Part shown: positions 17,179 to 25,529 of the stretch, one piece after another
Position numbering within the stretch: the first letter of the stretch is position 1
Layout: each line of letters opens with the position of its first letter
Assembly (NCBI GenBank): GCA_044866775.1
Contig: JBIOUG010000080.1
Span: 13,082-77,081, forward strand
DNA length: 64,000 bases
Direction: 5' to 3'
Source: DASUNQ01 sp044866775
GTDB lineage: Bacteria; Acidobacteriota; Thermoanaerobaculia; Multivoradales; UBA5704
Program-made: the position numbers and the translations under genes
The notes under the pieces: model-generated
Seen by the model: the letters and a program-made list of their open reading frames with translations, nothing else
The model's database searches: none
Told to the model about the DNA's origin: nothing

Positions 17179-17837
17179 GACTCCGTCCCGATGCGATATC
17201 CGAGTCCGCGTACGGTCTCGATCGTCGCGGCACCGAGCTTCCGCCTGAGACGGGCGATGAACACCTCTACGGTGTTCGAATCGCGGTCGAACGTCTGCGC
17301 GTAGATGTGTTCGACGAGCTCGGCCTGGGAGACGACGCGGCCGCGGTGGTGCATGAGATACGAGAGCACGCGAAGCTCATGACTGGTCAGCTTCACCGGC
17401 TGGCCATCGAGAGTGACCTGCGACGTTCTCGGGTCGAGCACCACTCCGCCGGACCGCAGCTCGGGCGTGAGCTGTCCGCTCGAACGCCGGATCAGGGCGC
17501 GCAACCGCGCCAGCAGCTCCTCCATCTGGAACGGCTTGGTGAGGTAGTCGTCGGCGCCGCCGTCGATGCCGCGCACCTTCTCGCTCCAGCTTCCGCGGGC
17601 GGTGAGCACCAGTACCGGCACCGCCATGCCGCCGGCGCGCCAGCGCTCGAGCAGCGTCAACCCGTCGATGCGCGGCAACCCGAGATCGAGGATGACCGCG
17701 TCGTAGCGCTCGGTGCTGGCGAGAAAGTCGCCGCGCTCTCCGTCCGTGGCGATGTCGGCCACATACCCGCGTTCTCCGAGTGTGGCGGCGAGCCGGCTGG
17801 CCAGCAGCGGCTCATCCTCGACGATCAGGATTCTCAT
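17175..17837 (-). CDS. OmpR/PhoP-family response regulator
   Basis: 220 residues. N-terminal receiver with acidic pocket (LIVEDEP), phospho-acceptor Asp51 (AVILDLGLP), conserved Thr in VLVLTARG and Lys in YLTKPFQ. C-terminal winged helix: LTSHELRVLSYLMHHRGRVVS, recognition helix and wing VEVFIARLRRKLGAATIETV, ending in the typical RGLGYRI. It is the first gene of the two-gene operon with the kinase. The 11-bp-spaced GCTGAAC repeats at 18611-18651 fit this family's binding style, so the neighbouring DUF4386 genes are candidate targets (inference). Confidence 0.94.
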   Translation of the reverse strand: MRILIVEDEPLLASRLAATLGERGYVADIATDGERGDFLASTERYDAVILDLGLPRIDGLTLLERWRAGGMAVPVLVLTARGSWSEKVRGIDGGADDYLTKPFQMEELLARLRALIRRSSGQLTPELRSGGVVLDPRTSQVTLDGQPVKLTSHELRVLSYLMHHRGRVVSQAELVEHIYAQTFDRDSNTVEVFIARLRRKLGAATIETVRGLGYRIGTES

Positions 17838-17885
17838 TCTCGACCGCGGCCAGGCGCTGCTGACCGACGGCGCCCATTGTAGGCG

Positions 17886-18587
17886 TCAGGGGCTGGCGCT
17901 GGGCTCGCGCGGCCGAAGTCCCTTGACCAGAAGCCAGAGCGCGGTGGCGACCTCCGCGACCAAGCCGGGCAGCCCCACCAGTTTCAGCTGAGCAATGTAC
18001 TGCGGATAGACGAACATCACGGCGCTCATGGGGACCAGCAGGGCCGTGCCAACGATGCCGAGACGAGCAAGCGCGCCCGGCAGGTACCGCGAGCGCAGGA
18101 ACAGCAAGAAGAAGAGCGTCGAGCCCGCGCCCTGGAACATCCAGGCGACCTCGACGCCCTCACCCGCGCCCCGCGTCATCACCGACACGAGCGTGCGCAG
18201 CTGCTCGGTCGTGAACAGGCCTTCCGTCGCCGACGCCCTGTAGAGCCACGCCTGTGCGACACGGAACATCAGGCTTGCCGCGCCCACGAATGACGCGCCG
18301 AGCCGCAGGCACAGCGCGAGCTGCGCGAGGCGTTTGTTCACCGGCTCGAGCACGACGTACAACGCGAAGGCCAGGATGCCGATCGCGATCCACGCGAGCC
18401 CGACCTCGAGCAGCGAAACGCGCCAGAGCAAGTCGTTCTCCGTGGCGTAGCGCGCTTTTTCGGCGAAGCTCTCGCCGCTGCGGGCGATGATCGTCACGCT
18501 GTCCCCCAGGCCCTGCAGGACGTAGTTCGCGAGAAGACAGATGCCCGCCAGACGGGCGTAGGTTCGTTGCTCGGGTGTCGGATCCAT
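17886..18587 (-). CDS. DUF4386 family membrane protein
   Basis: 233 residues with six or so hydrophobic segments across its length. N-terminal YARLAGICLLANYVLQGLGD and the pattern WRVSLLEVGLAWIAIGILAF match the DUF4386 arrangement, and the end has LVGLPGLVAEVATALWLLVKG. The function of DUF4386 is unknown; members are small polytopic membrane proteins often found near regulators. It is transcribed away from a second family member (18751-19464), with a repeated operator-like sequence between, and lies 48 bases upstream of the response regulator on the same strand, so it may head that operon. Confidence 0.8.
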   Translation of the reverse strand: MDPTPEQRTYARLAGICLLANYVLQGLGDSVTIIARSGESFAEKARYATENDLLWRVSLLEVGLAWIAIGILAFALYVVLEPVNKRLAQLALCLRLGASFVGAASLMFRVAQAWLYRASATEGLFTTEQLRTLVSVMTRGAGEGVEVAWMFQGAGSTLFFLLFLRSRYLPGALARLGIVGTALLVPMSAVMFVYPQYIAQLKLVGLPGLVAEVATALWLLVKGLRPREPSASP

Positions 18588-18610
18588 GTCGGCCAGCGTA
18601 GGGCGTTTCT

Positions 18611-18651
18611 GCTGAACGGCCGCTGAACAGGCCGTTCAGGTTCAGTTCAGC
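18611..18651. promoter_or_regulatory. Operator-like cluster of GCTGAAC repeats
   Basis: GCTGAAC occurs at 18611 and 18622, exactly 11 bases apart. Facing it on the other strand are CTGAAC sites within 18634-18651. CTGAACGGCC (18612-18621) and GGCCGTTCAG (18630-18639) form a perfect 10-bp inverted repeat with an 8-base spacer. The 11-base direct-repeat spacing is typical of OmpR/PhoB-family binding sites. It sits between the two divergent DUF4386 genes and near a two-component system of that family. Regulation is inferred, not shown. Confidence 0.55.
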
Positions 18652-18750
18652 AAAGACTCGCCACGATGGCGGCCCGCAACGGAGGGTCCGCCGCCGCCGC
18701 CCGTTGCCGGTGAACGTCCGACACGATTCGATGCTACCGAGGGAGCAAAC

Positions 18751-19464
18751 ATGAGATCGACTCAGCAACTAGCGCGCGTCGCCGGTTTCCTCTACGTACT
18801 GATGGCGCTCATCGCGCCGATCGGCCTGCTGTACGTGCCCGGCAAGCTGATCGTCGCCCGCGACGCAGCCGCGACGGCGGCGAATATCCGTGACTCCGGG
18901 TGGCTGCTCCGCCTCGGCATCGCCAGCGAGCTCAGCCACCAGGTCATCGGCCTGTTCCTCGTTCTGGTGCTCTACCGCCTGTTCAAGGAAGTCGATGAGA
19001 GCCTGGCGCGGCAGATGGTGATCTTCGGCGGCGTGGTCTCCGTTCCCATCATGTTCGTCAACGTGCTCAACGAGATCGCCGCGCTGGTCCTGGTCCGCGG
19101 CGCTGGCTTCCTGACAGCCTTCGACCGGCCTCAGTTGGACGCCTTGGCCTACCTGTTCCTGCACCTGCACAACCAGGGCATCAGCGTCGCGTCGGTGTTC
19201 TGGGGCCTCTGGCTCTTCCCCTTCGGCCTGCTCGTCATCCGCTCGGGGTTCATCCCTCGCGCGTTCGGCTTCCTGCTGTTGATCGCCGGCGCCGCCTACC
19301 TGGCCAGCGCCTTCGCGACCCTGATCGTGCCCCGCTACGCGTCGCTCGTGGGTAGGGTCGCCCTGCCGCTCGAGGCGGCCGAGCTGCCTATCATCTTCTG
19401 GCTCGTCATCTGGGGCGCCCGGTCGCGCCGGCCACCCGTTGAAGCGGCGTTCGCACCAGGCTGA
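18751..19464 (+). CDS. DUF4386 domain-containing membrane protein
   Basis: 237 residues, six predicted membrane segments. Strong DUF4386 features: start RSTQQLARVAGFLYVLMALIA, then LYVPGKLIVARDAAATAANI, SELSHQVIGLFLVLVLYRLF and VNVLNEIAALVLVRGAGFL, then LYLFLHLHNQG-like sequence and GFIPRAFGFLLLIAGAAYL. The family has no established biochemical role. Transcribed divergently from its paralogue at 17886-18587. The start is an ATG preceded by AGGGAG. Confidence 0.87.
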   Translation: MRSTQQLARVAGFLYVLMALIAPIGLLYVPGKLIVARDAAATAANIRDSGWLLRLGIASELSHQVIGLFLVLVLYRLFKEVDESLARQMVIFGGVVSVPIMFVNVLNEIAALVLVRGAGFLTAFDRPQLDALAYLFLHLHNQGISVASVFWGLWLFPFGLLVIRSGFIPRAFGFLLLIAGAAYLASAFATLIVPRYASLVGRVALPLEAAELPIIFWLVIWGARSRRPPVEAAFAPG

Positions 19465-19563
19465 GCAGCCGCCAGGAGGTGCCAACCTCCTCGGAAACAC
19501 TGGTCTGGAAGTCGATCTGGTTAGTCGCAATCGCGCTCCCCCCGGAGATAGACGGAAGTGAGC

Positions 19564-20541
19564 ATGCGCAGATATCTGAAGATTGTGTTCCTGTCCATTG
19601 TGAGCGCCGCGGGCCTATTCGCAGGTCTCGCGTTCTTGGCGTTACGGCACTCCTTGCCGCCCATGCCGAAGCTGGCCGGCAGGATCGAGCGCGGCGCGTT
19701 GGAACATGGCGGGCGAAGGCGTACCTGGATCGCGTATTTGCCCCCGAAGCCGGCGGCACACCTTGCCCTCCTCATCGCGCTGCACAGCTCGATGGGCACG
19801 GGCGAGCAGGCGCGCGCCGGTTTTGGGTATGACTTCGATCTCCTTGCGGATCAGCACGGTTTCATCGCCGTCTATCCGCAGGGCTACGAAGGCCACTGGA
19901 ACGATTGCAAAGTGAAGGGGCCCTATGCGGCCAAGCGCGAGAACATCGATGACGTGGGATTCCTGTACGCCCTGGTGGATCGCCTCGTAACGGACCACAA
20001 CGCCGATCGCGCGCGCGTCTACATCACCGGCATCTCGAACGGCGGGTCGATGACGTTGTGCCTCGCATTCCAGGCGCCGGACTTCGCGCGCGCATACGCC
20101 GCCGTCGTCTCCAGTGTGCCCGCACTAGAGAACATGGCCGTCACGCCGAAGGGCCAGCCCGTGTCCATCCTGTTCATGAACGGCACGAGCGACCCCATCA
20201 ACCCGTGGCAGGGCGGCGACGTGGTCCTCTGGCCTGTCCTGGGAAACCGCGGGCCGGTGCTGTCCGCGCATGCGAGCGTCGACTACTTTCGGAAGCTCGC
20301 AGGCCTCGAAGGCGCGCCCCAGGTGACGCAATTCCCGGACCGCGATCCCGGTGACGGGAGCACCGCAGAGCGTTCGTTATGGTCCGCACCCGGCAAGCGC
20401 AGCGTCGCGCTCTACACCATCGAAGGCGGCGGCCACGGCGTCCCGCATCCGGCCACGTACGGCCGGCGCCTGCTTGGCAATTCCAACCGGGACATCCGCG
20501 CCGCAAACGAGATTTGGGAGTTCTTCCAGTCGGCGCCGTAG
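19564..20541 (+). CDS. LpqC/PHB-depolymerase-type secreted esterase
   Basis: Alpha/beta hydrolase, about 325 residues. N-terminal membrane or signal segment (IVFLSIVSAAGLFAGLAFLA), then LLIALHSSMGTGEQAR forming the oxyanion region, VYPQGYEGHWND, DDVGFLYALVDRL, the nucleophile elbow GISNGGSM (G-x-S-x-G), and the end motif GGGHGVPH with the catalytic His. This is the pattern of family-1 polyhydroxybutyrate depolymerase/feruloyl-esterase-like proteins; the natural ester is unknown. ATG 19564 is used; a GTG two codons earlier is equally possible. Codon use is less G+C-biased than neighbours. Confidence 0.85.
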   Translation: MRRYLKIVFLSIVSAAGLFAGLAFLALRHSLPPMPKLAGRIERGALEHGGRRRTWIAYLPPKPAAHLALLIALHSSMGTGEQARAGFGYDFDLLADQHGFIAVYPQGYEGHWNDCKVKGPYAAKRENIDDVGFLYALVDRLVTDHNADRARVYITGISNGGSMTLCLAFQAPDFARAYAAVVSSVPALENMAVTPKGQPVSILFMNGTSDPINPWQGGDVVLWPVLGNRGPVLSAHASVDYFRKLAGLEGAPQVTQFPDRDPGDGSTAERSLWSAPGKRSVALYTIEGGGHGVPHPATYGRRLLGNSNRDIRAANEIWEFFQSAP

Positions 20542-20544
20542 TGA

Positions 20545-20906
20545 GGCAGCTCCTGTAGGGCGCCTCCACGTCGAGCTCCATCGTCTCGGTGCGCCGCTGC
20601 AGGGCCTCGCCCAGGCGGCTGACGCGTACGAACTCGGTCACCTCCTCGACTTCTGCACGCCCATCGCGTCGGCGGCCTTGCTCGCCAGTGCGCGGTCGAG
20701 CGACGCGTGCAGGTTGCTCGTCCCCGAGGCGTCGGGATCGTCCGGATTGTCGGGGAACACCTCGAACAGCGCCCGTCCGACGATCTCCTCGCGTGCCGTC
20801 CGCGTGGCGCGCAGGTAGCGTCGCTCGCGCCCAGGATCCGGAACTCCGGATCGGGCCGCAGGACGAGGAAAAGGCCGGGAGCGCTCTCGAAGAGGAGCTG
20901 GAAGTC
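20545..20906 (-). pseudogene. Remnant of a PAS-domain histidine kinase
   Basis: Minus-strand pieces of one PAS kinase in different frames. First FQLLFESAPGLFLVLRP (upstream, near 20906), then after a one-base loss near 20822, YLRATRTAREEIVGRALFEV and FPDNPDDPDASGTSNL, ending in KAADAMGVQK. After a large internal deletion comes EVTEFVRVSRLGEALQRRTE, the linker that follows the PAS domain in this kinase type. The histidine, ATPase and start regions are gone. At least one frameshift and one deletion: dead gene. Confidence 0.65.
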
Positions 20907-20911
20907 GAGAG

Positions 20912-21115
20912 CTCACGACGCCGGTCGTGGTGCTCACCTCCTCGCGCGAGGAGCAGGACGTCGTCGAGAGCTATCGCCTGGGCGTCAACAGCTACATCGT
21001 CAAGCCGGTCGAGCTGCGCGAGGAGGCCGGGAACATCCCGCGTGCGGCGCGACGGCTGGGCCTCTCGCGCAGCGGTCTCTGCCGCAAGCTCAAGCGCCAG
21101 GAGCCCGAGGCGTGA
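20912..21115 (+). pseudogene. Chimeric remnant: receiver end joined to Fis-type HTH
   Basis: An open stretch without a plausible start. It begins in the middle of a receiver domain (TPVVVLTSSREEQDVVESYR, LGVNSYIVKPVEL) and jumps directly to the C-terminal helix-turn-helix of an NtrC-like regulator (EEAGNIPRAARRLGLSRSGL). Receiver alpha-5 and everything between is missing. It ends in a TGA overlapping the GTG of the next gene. Probably the product of a deletion that fused the ends of two signalling genes; it might still act as an upstream translated leader of the following regulator. Confidence 0.6.
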
Positions 21116-21516
21116 TCCCGCCGGCCGCTCCGCTCCCGAGCGGCGAGGTCCTGATCGTCGACGACGAGGAGGCGATCACCTACGCCATGCGTCGCTACCT
21201 CCGCGCCGCCGGCTACCGCGTGGACACGGCGGCGAGCCGGCACGAGGCCGAGGAGCTGCTCGGCCGTCGCCGCTACGAGCTGCTGATCGCCGACCTGCGC
21301 CTGGCGCCCGGCGACGGCCTGCAGGGGCTCGATCTGCTGGCCTACGTGCGGCGGACGAGCCCGCGCACCAAGGCCGTCGTCCTCACCGCCTACGGCTCGC
21401 CCGAGCTGGAGGCCGAGTCGCGCGCGCGAGGGGCCTGCCACTTCCTCCACAAGCCGCAGCCGCTCGCCGACATCGCCCGCCTGGTCGAGCAGCTCCTCGA
21501 CCCCGCCGCGTCCTAG
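21112..21516 (+). CDS. Single-domain response regulator
   Basis: 134 residues, receiver only. Acidic pocket VLIVDDEEAITYAMRRYL, phospho-acceptor Asp61 (LLIADLRLAPGDGLQGLDLL), Thr in AVVLTAYG and Lys in CHFLHKPQPL. No output domain, so it would act by protein contact or as a phosphate sink. The GTG start overlaps the stop of the chimeric remnant (GTGA), suggesting this receiver was once downstream of an intact NtrC-like or kinase gene. It may now be an orphan. Confidence 0.82.
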   Translation: MIPPAAPLPSGEVLIVDDEEAITYAMRRYLRAAGYRVDTAASRHEAEELLGRRRYELLIADLRLAPGDGLQGLDLLAYVRRTSPRTKAVVLTAYGSPELEAESRARGACHFLHKPQPLADIARLVEQLLDPAAS

Positions 21517-21551
21517 CGCCGCCGGCCGGCGACCCCGGCGCCTGAGAGAGA

Positions 21552-23186
21552 ATGCTGGCCATGAGCCGACTGCAACTCGCGGTGCCCGCCACGCTCACCT
21601 GCCTGCTGGTCGTCTGCCTGCTGGTCGTCGCCCTGGCCCTCGCCGGGGGGGAGGCGCCTGCCGGCCCGCCGCCCCCGGCGGCCCTGCGCGACGCGGTGCG
21701 CGCCTGGCGCGCGGCGCACGAGAAGGCGATCGTCGGCGAGCTGGTCGACTTCCTGGCGCTGCCCAACCTCGCCGCCGATCGCGCGGCCATGGAGGCGAAC
21801 GCGCGGCAGCTCGTGGCGATGCTCGAGCGGCGGGGGATCGCGGCGCGCGTCCTCCGCACCGGCGAAGCGCCGCCGACCGTCTACGGCGAGCTGGCCGGGC
21901 ATCCTGACGGGCGCCGCGGCCGCGACGCCGGTGGCGCCCGCCGCACCGTCGTCTTCTACGCCCACGTCGACGGCCAGCCGGCCGATCCGGCACAGTGGCG
22001 GAGCCAGCCGTTCGTCCCGGTGCTCCGCGCCGGACCGCTCACGCCCGGCGGCGAGCCGGCGCGGGAGGTCGACCTGGCGGCCGTCGCCGGACCGCTCGAC
22101 CCCGAGTGGCGGCTCTTCGCCCGCTCGGCATCGGACGACAAAGGGCCGATCGTCGGCATGCTGGCGGCGCTCGACGCCCTGCGCGCGGCCGGGGTCGAGC
22201 CGTCGGTCAACTTGAAGTTCTTCTTCGAGGCCGAAGAGGAGGCGGGCTCCCCGCACCTCCGCGAGATCCTGGAGGCCCACCGCGACCTGCTGGCTGGCGA
22301 CGTCTGGATCTTCGCCGACGGCCCGGCGCACCAGTCGCGCCGCTACCAGGTGGTCTACGGCGCCCGCGGCGTCGTCGGCGCCGAGCTGACCGTCTACGGC
22401 CCCGCGCGGGCGCTCCACAGCGGCCATTACGGCAACTGGGCACCCAACCCGGCGGTGCTGTTGGCGCACCTGCTCGCCGGCCTCCGCGAACCCGACGGCC
22501 GCATCCTGGTGCCCGGCTTCTACGACGACGTGCGGGCGCTGACCGAGGTCGAGCGGCGGGCCGTGGCCGCGATGCCACCGATCGAGGAGGAGCTCGCGCG
22601 CGAGCTGGGGATCGCCAGGAGCGAGGCCGGCGGCACGCTCCAGGAGCGGATCATGCTGCCGGCGCTCAACGTCCGCGGCCTCGCGGCCGGCGACGTCGGC
22701 GAGAGGGCGCGCAACGCCATCCCCACCGAGGCGCAGGCCTCGCTCGACTTCCGCCTGGTGCCGGACCAGCGCCCCGAGCGCGTGCGCGAGCTGGTCGAAG
22801 GGCATCTGCGCGCGCAAGGGTGGCACGTCGTGCGCGAGGCGCCCGACCTCGCGACCCGCCGGTCGCACGCACGGCTCCTGCGCAGCGTCTGGGACGCCGG
22901 CTACCCGGCGGCGTGGACGTCGATGGAGCTGCCGGTCTCGCGGGCGGTGGCGAAGATCGTCGGCGAGGCGACCGGCCGGCCGCCGATCGAGACCCCGACG
23001 CTCGGCGGCAGCCTGCCGCTGCACCTCTTCGCCGACGTCCTCGGGGCGCCGCTCATCACGGTGCCGACCGTCAACCACGACAACAACCAGCACGCCGCCG
23101 ACGAGAACCTGCGCCTGCAGAACCTCTGGGACGGGATCGAGATCTACGCCCTCCTGATGGCCCGGCTCGGCGAGGAGTGGCCGTAG
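21552..23186 (+). CDS. M20 family metallopeptidase, exported
   Basis: 544 residues. N-terminal hydrophobic export segment (LTCLLVVCLLVVALALAGG). Zinc-peptidase motifs of family M20: VVFYAHVDGQP (first His ligand and Asp), LFARSASDDKGPIVGMLAAL (bridging Asp region), FFFEAEEEAGSPHL (general-base Glu pair) and the lid/dimerisation domain with ALHSGHYGNWAPNP. C-terminal TPTLGGSLPLHLFADVLGAP and VNHDNNQHAADENLRL complete the metal site. Close in style to M20 carboxypeptidases/dipeptidases; substrate not predictable. Likely periplasmic peptide scavenging. Confidence 0.9.
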   Translation: MLAMSRLQLAVPATLTCLLVVCLLVVALALAGGEAPAGPPPPAALRDAVRAWRAAHEKAIVGELVDFLALPNLAADRAAMEANARQLVAMLERRGIAARVLRTGEAPPTVYGELAGHPDGRRGRDAGGARRTVVFYAHVDGQPADPAQWRSQPFVPVLRAGPLTPGGEPAREVDLAAVAGPLDPEWRLFARSASDDKGPIVGMLAALDALRAAGVEPSVNLKFFFEAEEEAGSPHLREILEAHRDLLAGDVWIFADGPAHQSRRYQVVYGARGVVGAELTVYGPARALHSGHYGNWAPNPAVLLAHLLAGLREPDGRILVPGFYDDVRALTEVERRAVAAMPPIEEELARELGIARSEAGGTLQERIMLPALNVRGLAAGDVGERARNAIPTEAQASLDFRLVPDQRPERVRELVEGHLRAQGWHVVREAPDLATRRSHARLLRSVWDAGYPAAWTSMELPVSRAVAKIVGEATGRPPIETPTLGGSLPLHLFADVLGAPLITVPTVNHDNNQHAADENLRLQNLWDGIEIYALLMARLGEEWP

Positions 23187-23212
23187 CGCCCGGGCTACGT
23201 CCCGGGCGTTCT
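23183..23212 (+). repeat. Dispersed 30-bp hairpin repeat, copy 1
   Basis: GTAGCGCCCGGG then CCCGGGCGTT with a short loop; overlaps the stop codon of the M20 gene and lies between convergent genes, where it can serve as a terminator. Same family as 43052-43081, 54773-54802 and 61973-62002. Confidence 0.75.
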
Positions 23213-23217
23213 TCCGT

Positions 23218-23613
23218 CTACGTCACCGGCGGCTCCGTTCCCTCTTCGATCCATTCGCGCGCCTGGCGCTCCCACTCGGACGCGACCGAGGCGTCGAGGA
23301 AGCGGCACCAGGGAGCGGCGCCGGCGTCGCGCCACAGGCGCTTGGCCTGCAGGGTGGCGATGGCGCTGCTGAGGACCACGGCGTGGCGGCCCAAGCCGTG
23401 CTCGCGCAGCGTGCGGACGCAGCGAGTCAGGACCTCCTGCGCCTCGGCCGGGAAGGCGGTGGCGCGGCGCAGGTCGAAGAGGACGCCGAAGTCGGGGCGG
23501 GCGGTGCGGGTGCGGGCCTCGACGTCGGCGACCAGCTCCGCCATCGCCTCGCGGTCCATGAACCCTTCGAGGCTGACGCGGAAGCCGTAGGCCGTCTCGT
23601 CCAACCGGTGCAT
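23218..23613 (-). CDS. STAS/SpoIIAA-like protein
   Basis: 131 residues. MHRLDETAYGFRVSLEGFMDREAM resembles the SpoIIAA-like/AIAS fold, and the body has the strand-helix pattern of STAS domains (PDFGVLFDLRRATAFPAEAQ, GRHAVVLSSAIATLQAKRLW). Such proteins act in phospho-switches or bind lipids; no conserved Ser for phosphorylation is obvious. Transcribed divergently from the chemosensory operon, so it may belong to the same regulatory circuit (inference). ATG 23613 is chosen because the GGGGAGGG site is correctly spaced for it, not for the GTG at 23622. Confidence 0.72.
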   Translation of the reverse strand: MHRLDETAYGFRVSLEGFMDREAMAELVADVEARTRTARPDFGVLFDLRRATAFPAEAQEVLTRCVRTLREHGLGRHAVVLSSAIATLQAKRLWRDAGAAPWCRFLDASVASEWERQAREWIEEGTEPPVT

Positions 23614-23640
23614 GACGCGCACCCTCCCCGCCCTGGCGGC

Positions 23641-23760
23641 CTATTCCTTCGAGGCAAAGAAAAAGCGATAAAACGATGATACACCCGGCGCCGGCGGCGT
23701 CAAGGTGCCGCCCGGCCAACTCGGGGGCAAGTAGCGCAGGCTCTTCGGCTTGCGGCACAT
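23641..23760 (-). CDS. Candidate small protein upstream of the STAS-like gene
   Basis: 39 residues beginning MCRKPKSLRYLPPSW and ending SSFYRFFFASKE. A TAGGAG ribosome site sits 8 bases before the ATG, and the STAS gene starts 27 bases after the stop, so it could be a leader or small first gene. Part of it is A+T-rich compared with all neighbours. No family recognised; it may simply be promoter-region sequence. Confidence 0.3.
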   Translation of the reverse strand: MCRKPKSLRYLPPSWPGGTLTPPAPGVSSFYRFFFASKE

Positions 23761-23865
23761 CGGGGGATCTCCTATCCTTACCGCCAACCGCCGCACGAGC
23801 ACGAGCAGGAGCAGGACGCGCGTGGCCTCGCGAGCCCGCCAAGCCGCCCGCCGGGCCGGCCCCGG

Positions 23866-25494
23866 ATGGAGACAGTGACGACGAAGCACCACGGTCTGCT
23901 GGGCTGGCTGCTGCTAGCGCTGGTGGGCGGCGCCGGGACCGCGCTGCTGGCGGCCGCCGTGGCGAGCGGCGGCGGCGGAACGAGCTGGCCCGTCGGGCTC
24001 TTCGCCGGCCTCGCCGTCGTCGCCCTCGCAGCCTATGGGACCCGCGTGCAGGCCGCCCATCGGCGGCTGCTCGCGCGCCTGCCGCGCGCCGAGGCAGAGC
24101 TCGGGCGCCTCCAGGGCGCGCTGCGCGCCGCCTTCTCGCACCTCGGCGCCGGCGACCTGGTGCGCGGCGGCGAGCGGGCGGCGGGGCTCCCGGCGGGCAT
24201 CGGCGAGGCCTTCGCCGCCGCAGCGCACGCGCTCGCCGCGCTCGCCGAGCAGGTCCAGGACAGCTCGATCCAGGTCGCCGCCGCCGCCGACGGCGTCAGC
24301 CGCGTCTCGACCGAGCTCGCCGCCGGCTCCTCGCAGCAGGCGGCCTCGGTCGTCGAGATCACCGCCGCCATGGAGGAGCTGGCGCACACCGCGGCCGAGA
24401 TCGCGGCCAACGCCGCCCGCCAGGCCGAGCTGGCGGAGACCGCCGAGCGCAGCGGCGACGCCGGCGCCCTGGCGGTCGAGAACGGGGTGGCGGGCGTCGA
24501 GGAGGTGCAGCAGCGGATCGCCGCCATCGCCGCCCGCGCCGACGGCCTGGGCACCCGCTCGAAGGAGATCTACCGGGTGCTCGACCTGATCACCGAGATC
24601 GCCCAGGAGACGCACATCCTGTCGCTCAACGCCGCCATCGAGGCCGCCGCGGCGGGCGAGCACGGGCGGCGCTTCGCGGTCATCGCCGACGAGGTGCGGC
24701 GGCTCGCCCACCGCTCGCAGGAGTCGGTCGACTCGGTGCGGGCGCTGCTCGACGAGTTCGCGGGGTCGATCCGCGCCACCGTCGTCGCCACCGAGGAGGG
24801 GAGCAAGGAGGCGGCGCGGGTGGTCGAGCGGGTGCGTGCGGCGGCGGCGGCGATCGCGGCGCTGCGCTCGACCGCCGGCGAGACGGCGCGCGCGGCGCGC
24901 CAGATCTCGCTCGCCACCGGCCAGCAGACCGCCGCCTCCGACGAGGTGGTGACGACGCTGCGCGAGGTCGGCCAGGTGGTGCAGCGCATGGCCAGGGGGT
25001 TGAAGGAGCAGGCCGCGACGGCGGCGCGGCTGTCGCGGCTGGGCCTCGCGATCCAGCTCGTGGCGCAGACCTTCCACTCCGACTCGCCGCGCTCGCTCAA
25101 GCACCTGATCGAGGGGTGGTCGCGGCAGCTCCAGGGGGTCGAGCGCGAGACGATCTCGGCGCGGCTCGACGAGCTGGTGCAGGCGACGCCGTTCATCGAG
25201 ATGGGTTACCTCGCCGACGCCCAGGGGCGCGTGGTGGTGCTCTGCCACAGCAAGCGGCTGATGGGCGAGCGCTCGCGCCTCTCCGAGGAGGAGTCGAAGC
25301 AGATCGACATGCGCCAGCGCCCCTGGTTCCGCTCGGTGGCGCGCGAGCGCCGCACCAGCTTGACCTCGCTCTACGACTCGCTGCAGAGCAACGAGCTCTG
25401 CTTCACCGTCGCGACGCCGCTGACCGACGGCGGCGGGGCGTTCGCCGGCGTCCTGGGCATGGACGTCAATCTGACGAGCTGGACCCAGATGTGA
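23866..25494 (+). CDS. Methyl-accepting chemotaxis protein with C-terminal Cache-like domain
   Basis: 542 residues. Two N-terminal membrane helices (about residues 11-31 and 41-58) with almost no periplasmic loop, then a HAMP-like helical part and the MCP signalling domain with tip ILSLNAAIEAAAAGEHGRRF and VRRLAHRSQESVDSVRALL. After the signalling domain a further ~115 residues contain FIEMGYLADAQGRVVVL, RQRPWFRSVARERRTSL and a closing GVLGMDVNLTSW, the pattern of a PDC/Cache sensor. In known receptors the Cache is periplasmic and N-terminal, so sensing here is probably cytoplasmic. First gene of the Wsp-like operon; WspA counterpart. Confidence 0.9.
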   Translation: METVTTKHHGLLGWLLLALVGGAGTALLAAAVASGGGGTSWPVGLFAGLAVVALAAYGTRVQAAHRRLLARLPRAEAELGRLQGALRAAFSHLGAGDLVRGGERAAGLPAGIGEAFAAAAHALAALAEQVQDSSIQVAAAADGVSRVSTELAAGSSQQAASVVEITAAMEELAHTAAEIAANAARQAELAETAERSGDAGALAVENGVAGVEEVQQRIAAIAARADGLGTRSKEIYRVLDLITEIAQETHILSLNAAIEAAAAGEHGRRFAVIADEVRRLAHRSQESVDSVRALLDEFAGSIRATVVATEEGSKEAARVVERVRAAAAAIAALRSTAGETARAARQISLATGQQTAASDEVVTTLREVGQVVQRMARGLKEQAATAARLSRLGLAIQLVAQTFHSDSPRSLKHLIEGWSRQLQGVERETISARLDELVQATPFIEMGYLADAQGRVVVLCHSKRLMGERSRLSEEESKQIDMRQRPWFRSVARERRTSLTSLYDSLQSNELCFTVATPLTDGGGAFAGVLGMDVNLTSWTQM

Positions 25495-25529
25495 GCGAGC
25501 GTCCCGCTCAGCAGCATGGGGGTCGATCG

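Noticed and set aside
16094..21516. Attachment-site repeat for an island at tRNA-Pro
   Set aside because: No second copy of the tRNA 3' end and no integrase gene seen by eye in this stretch.
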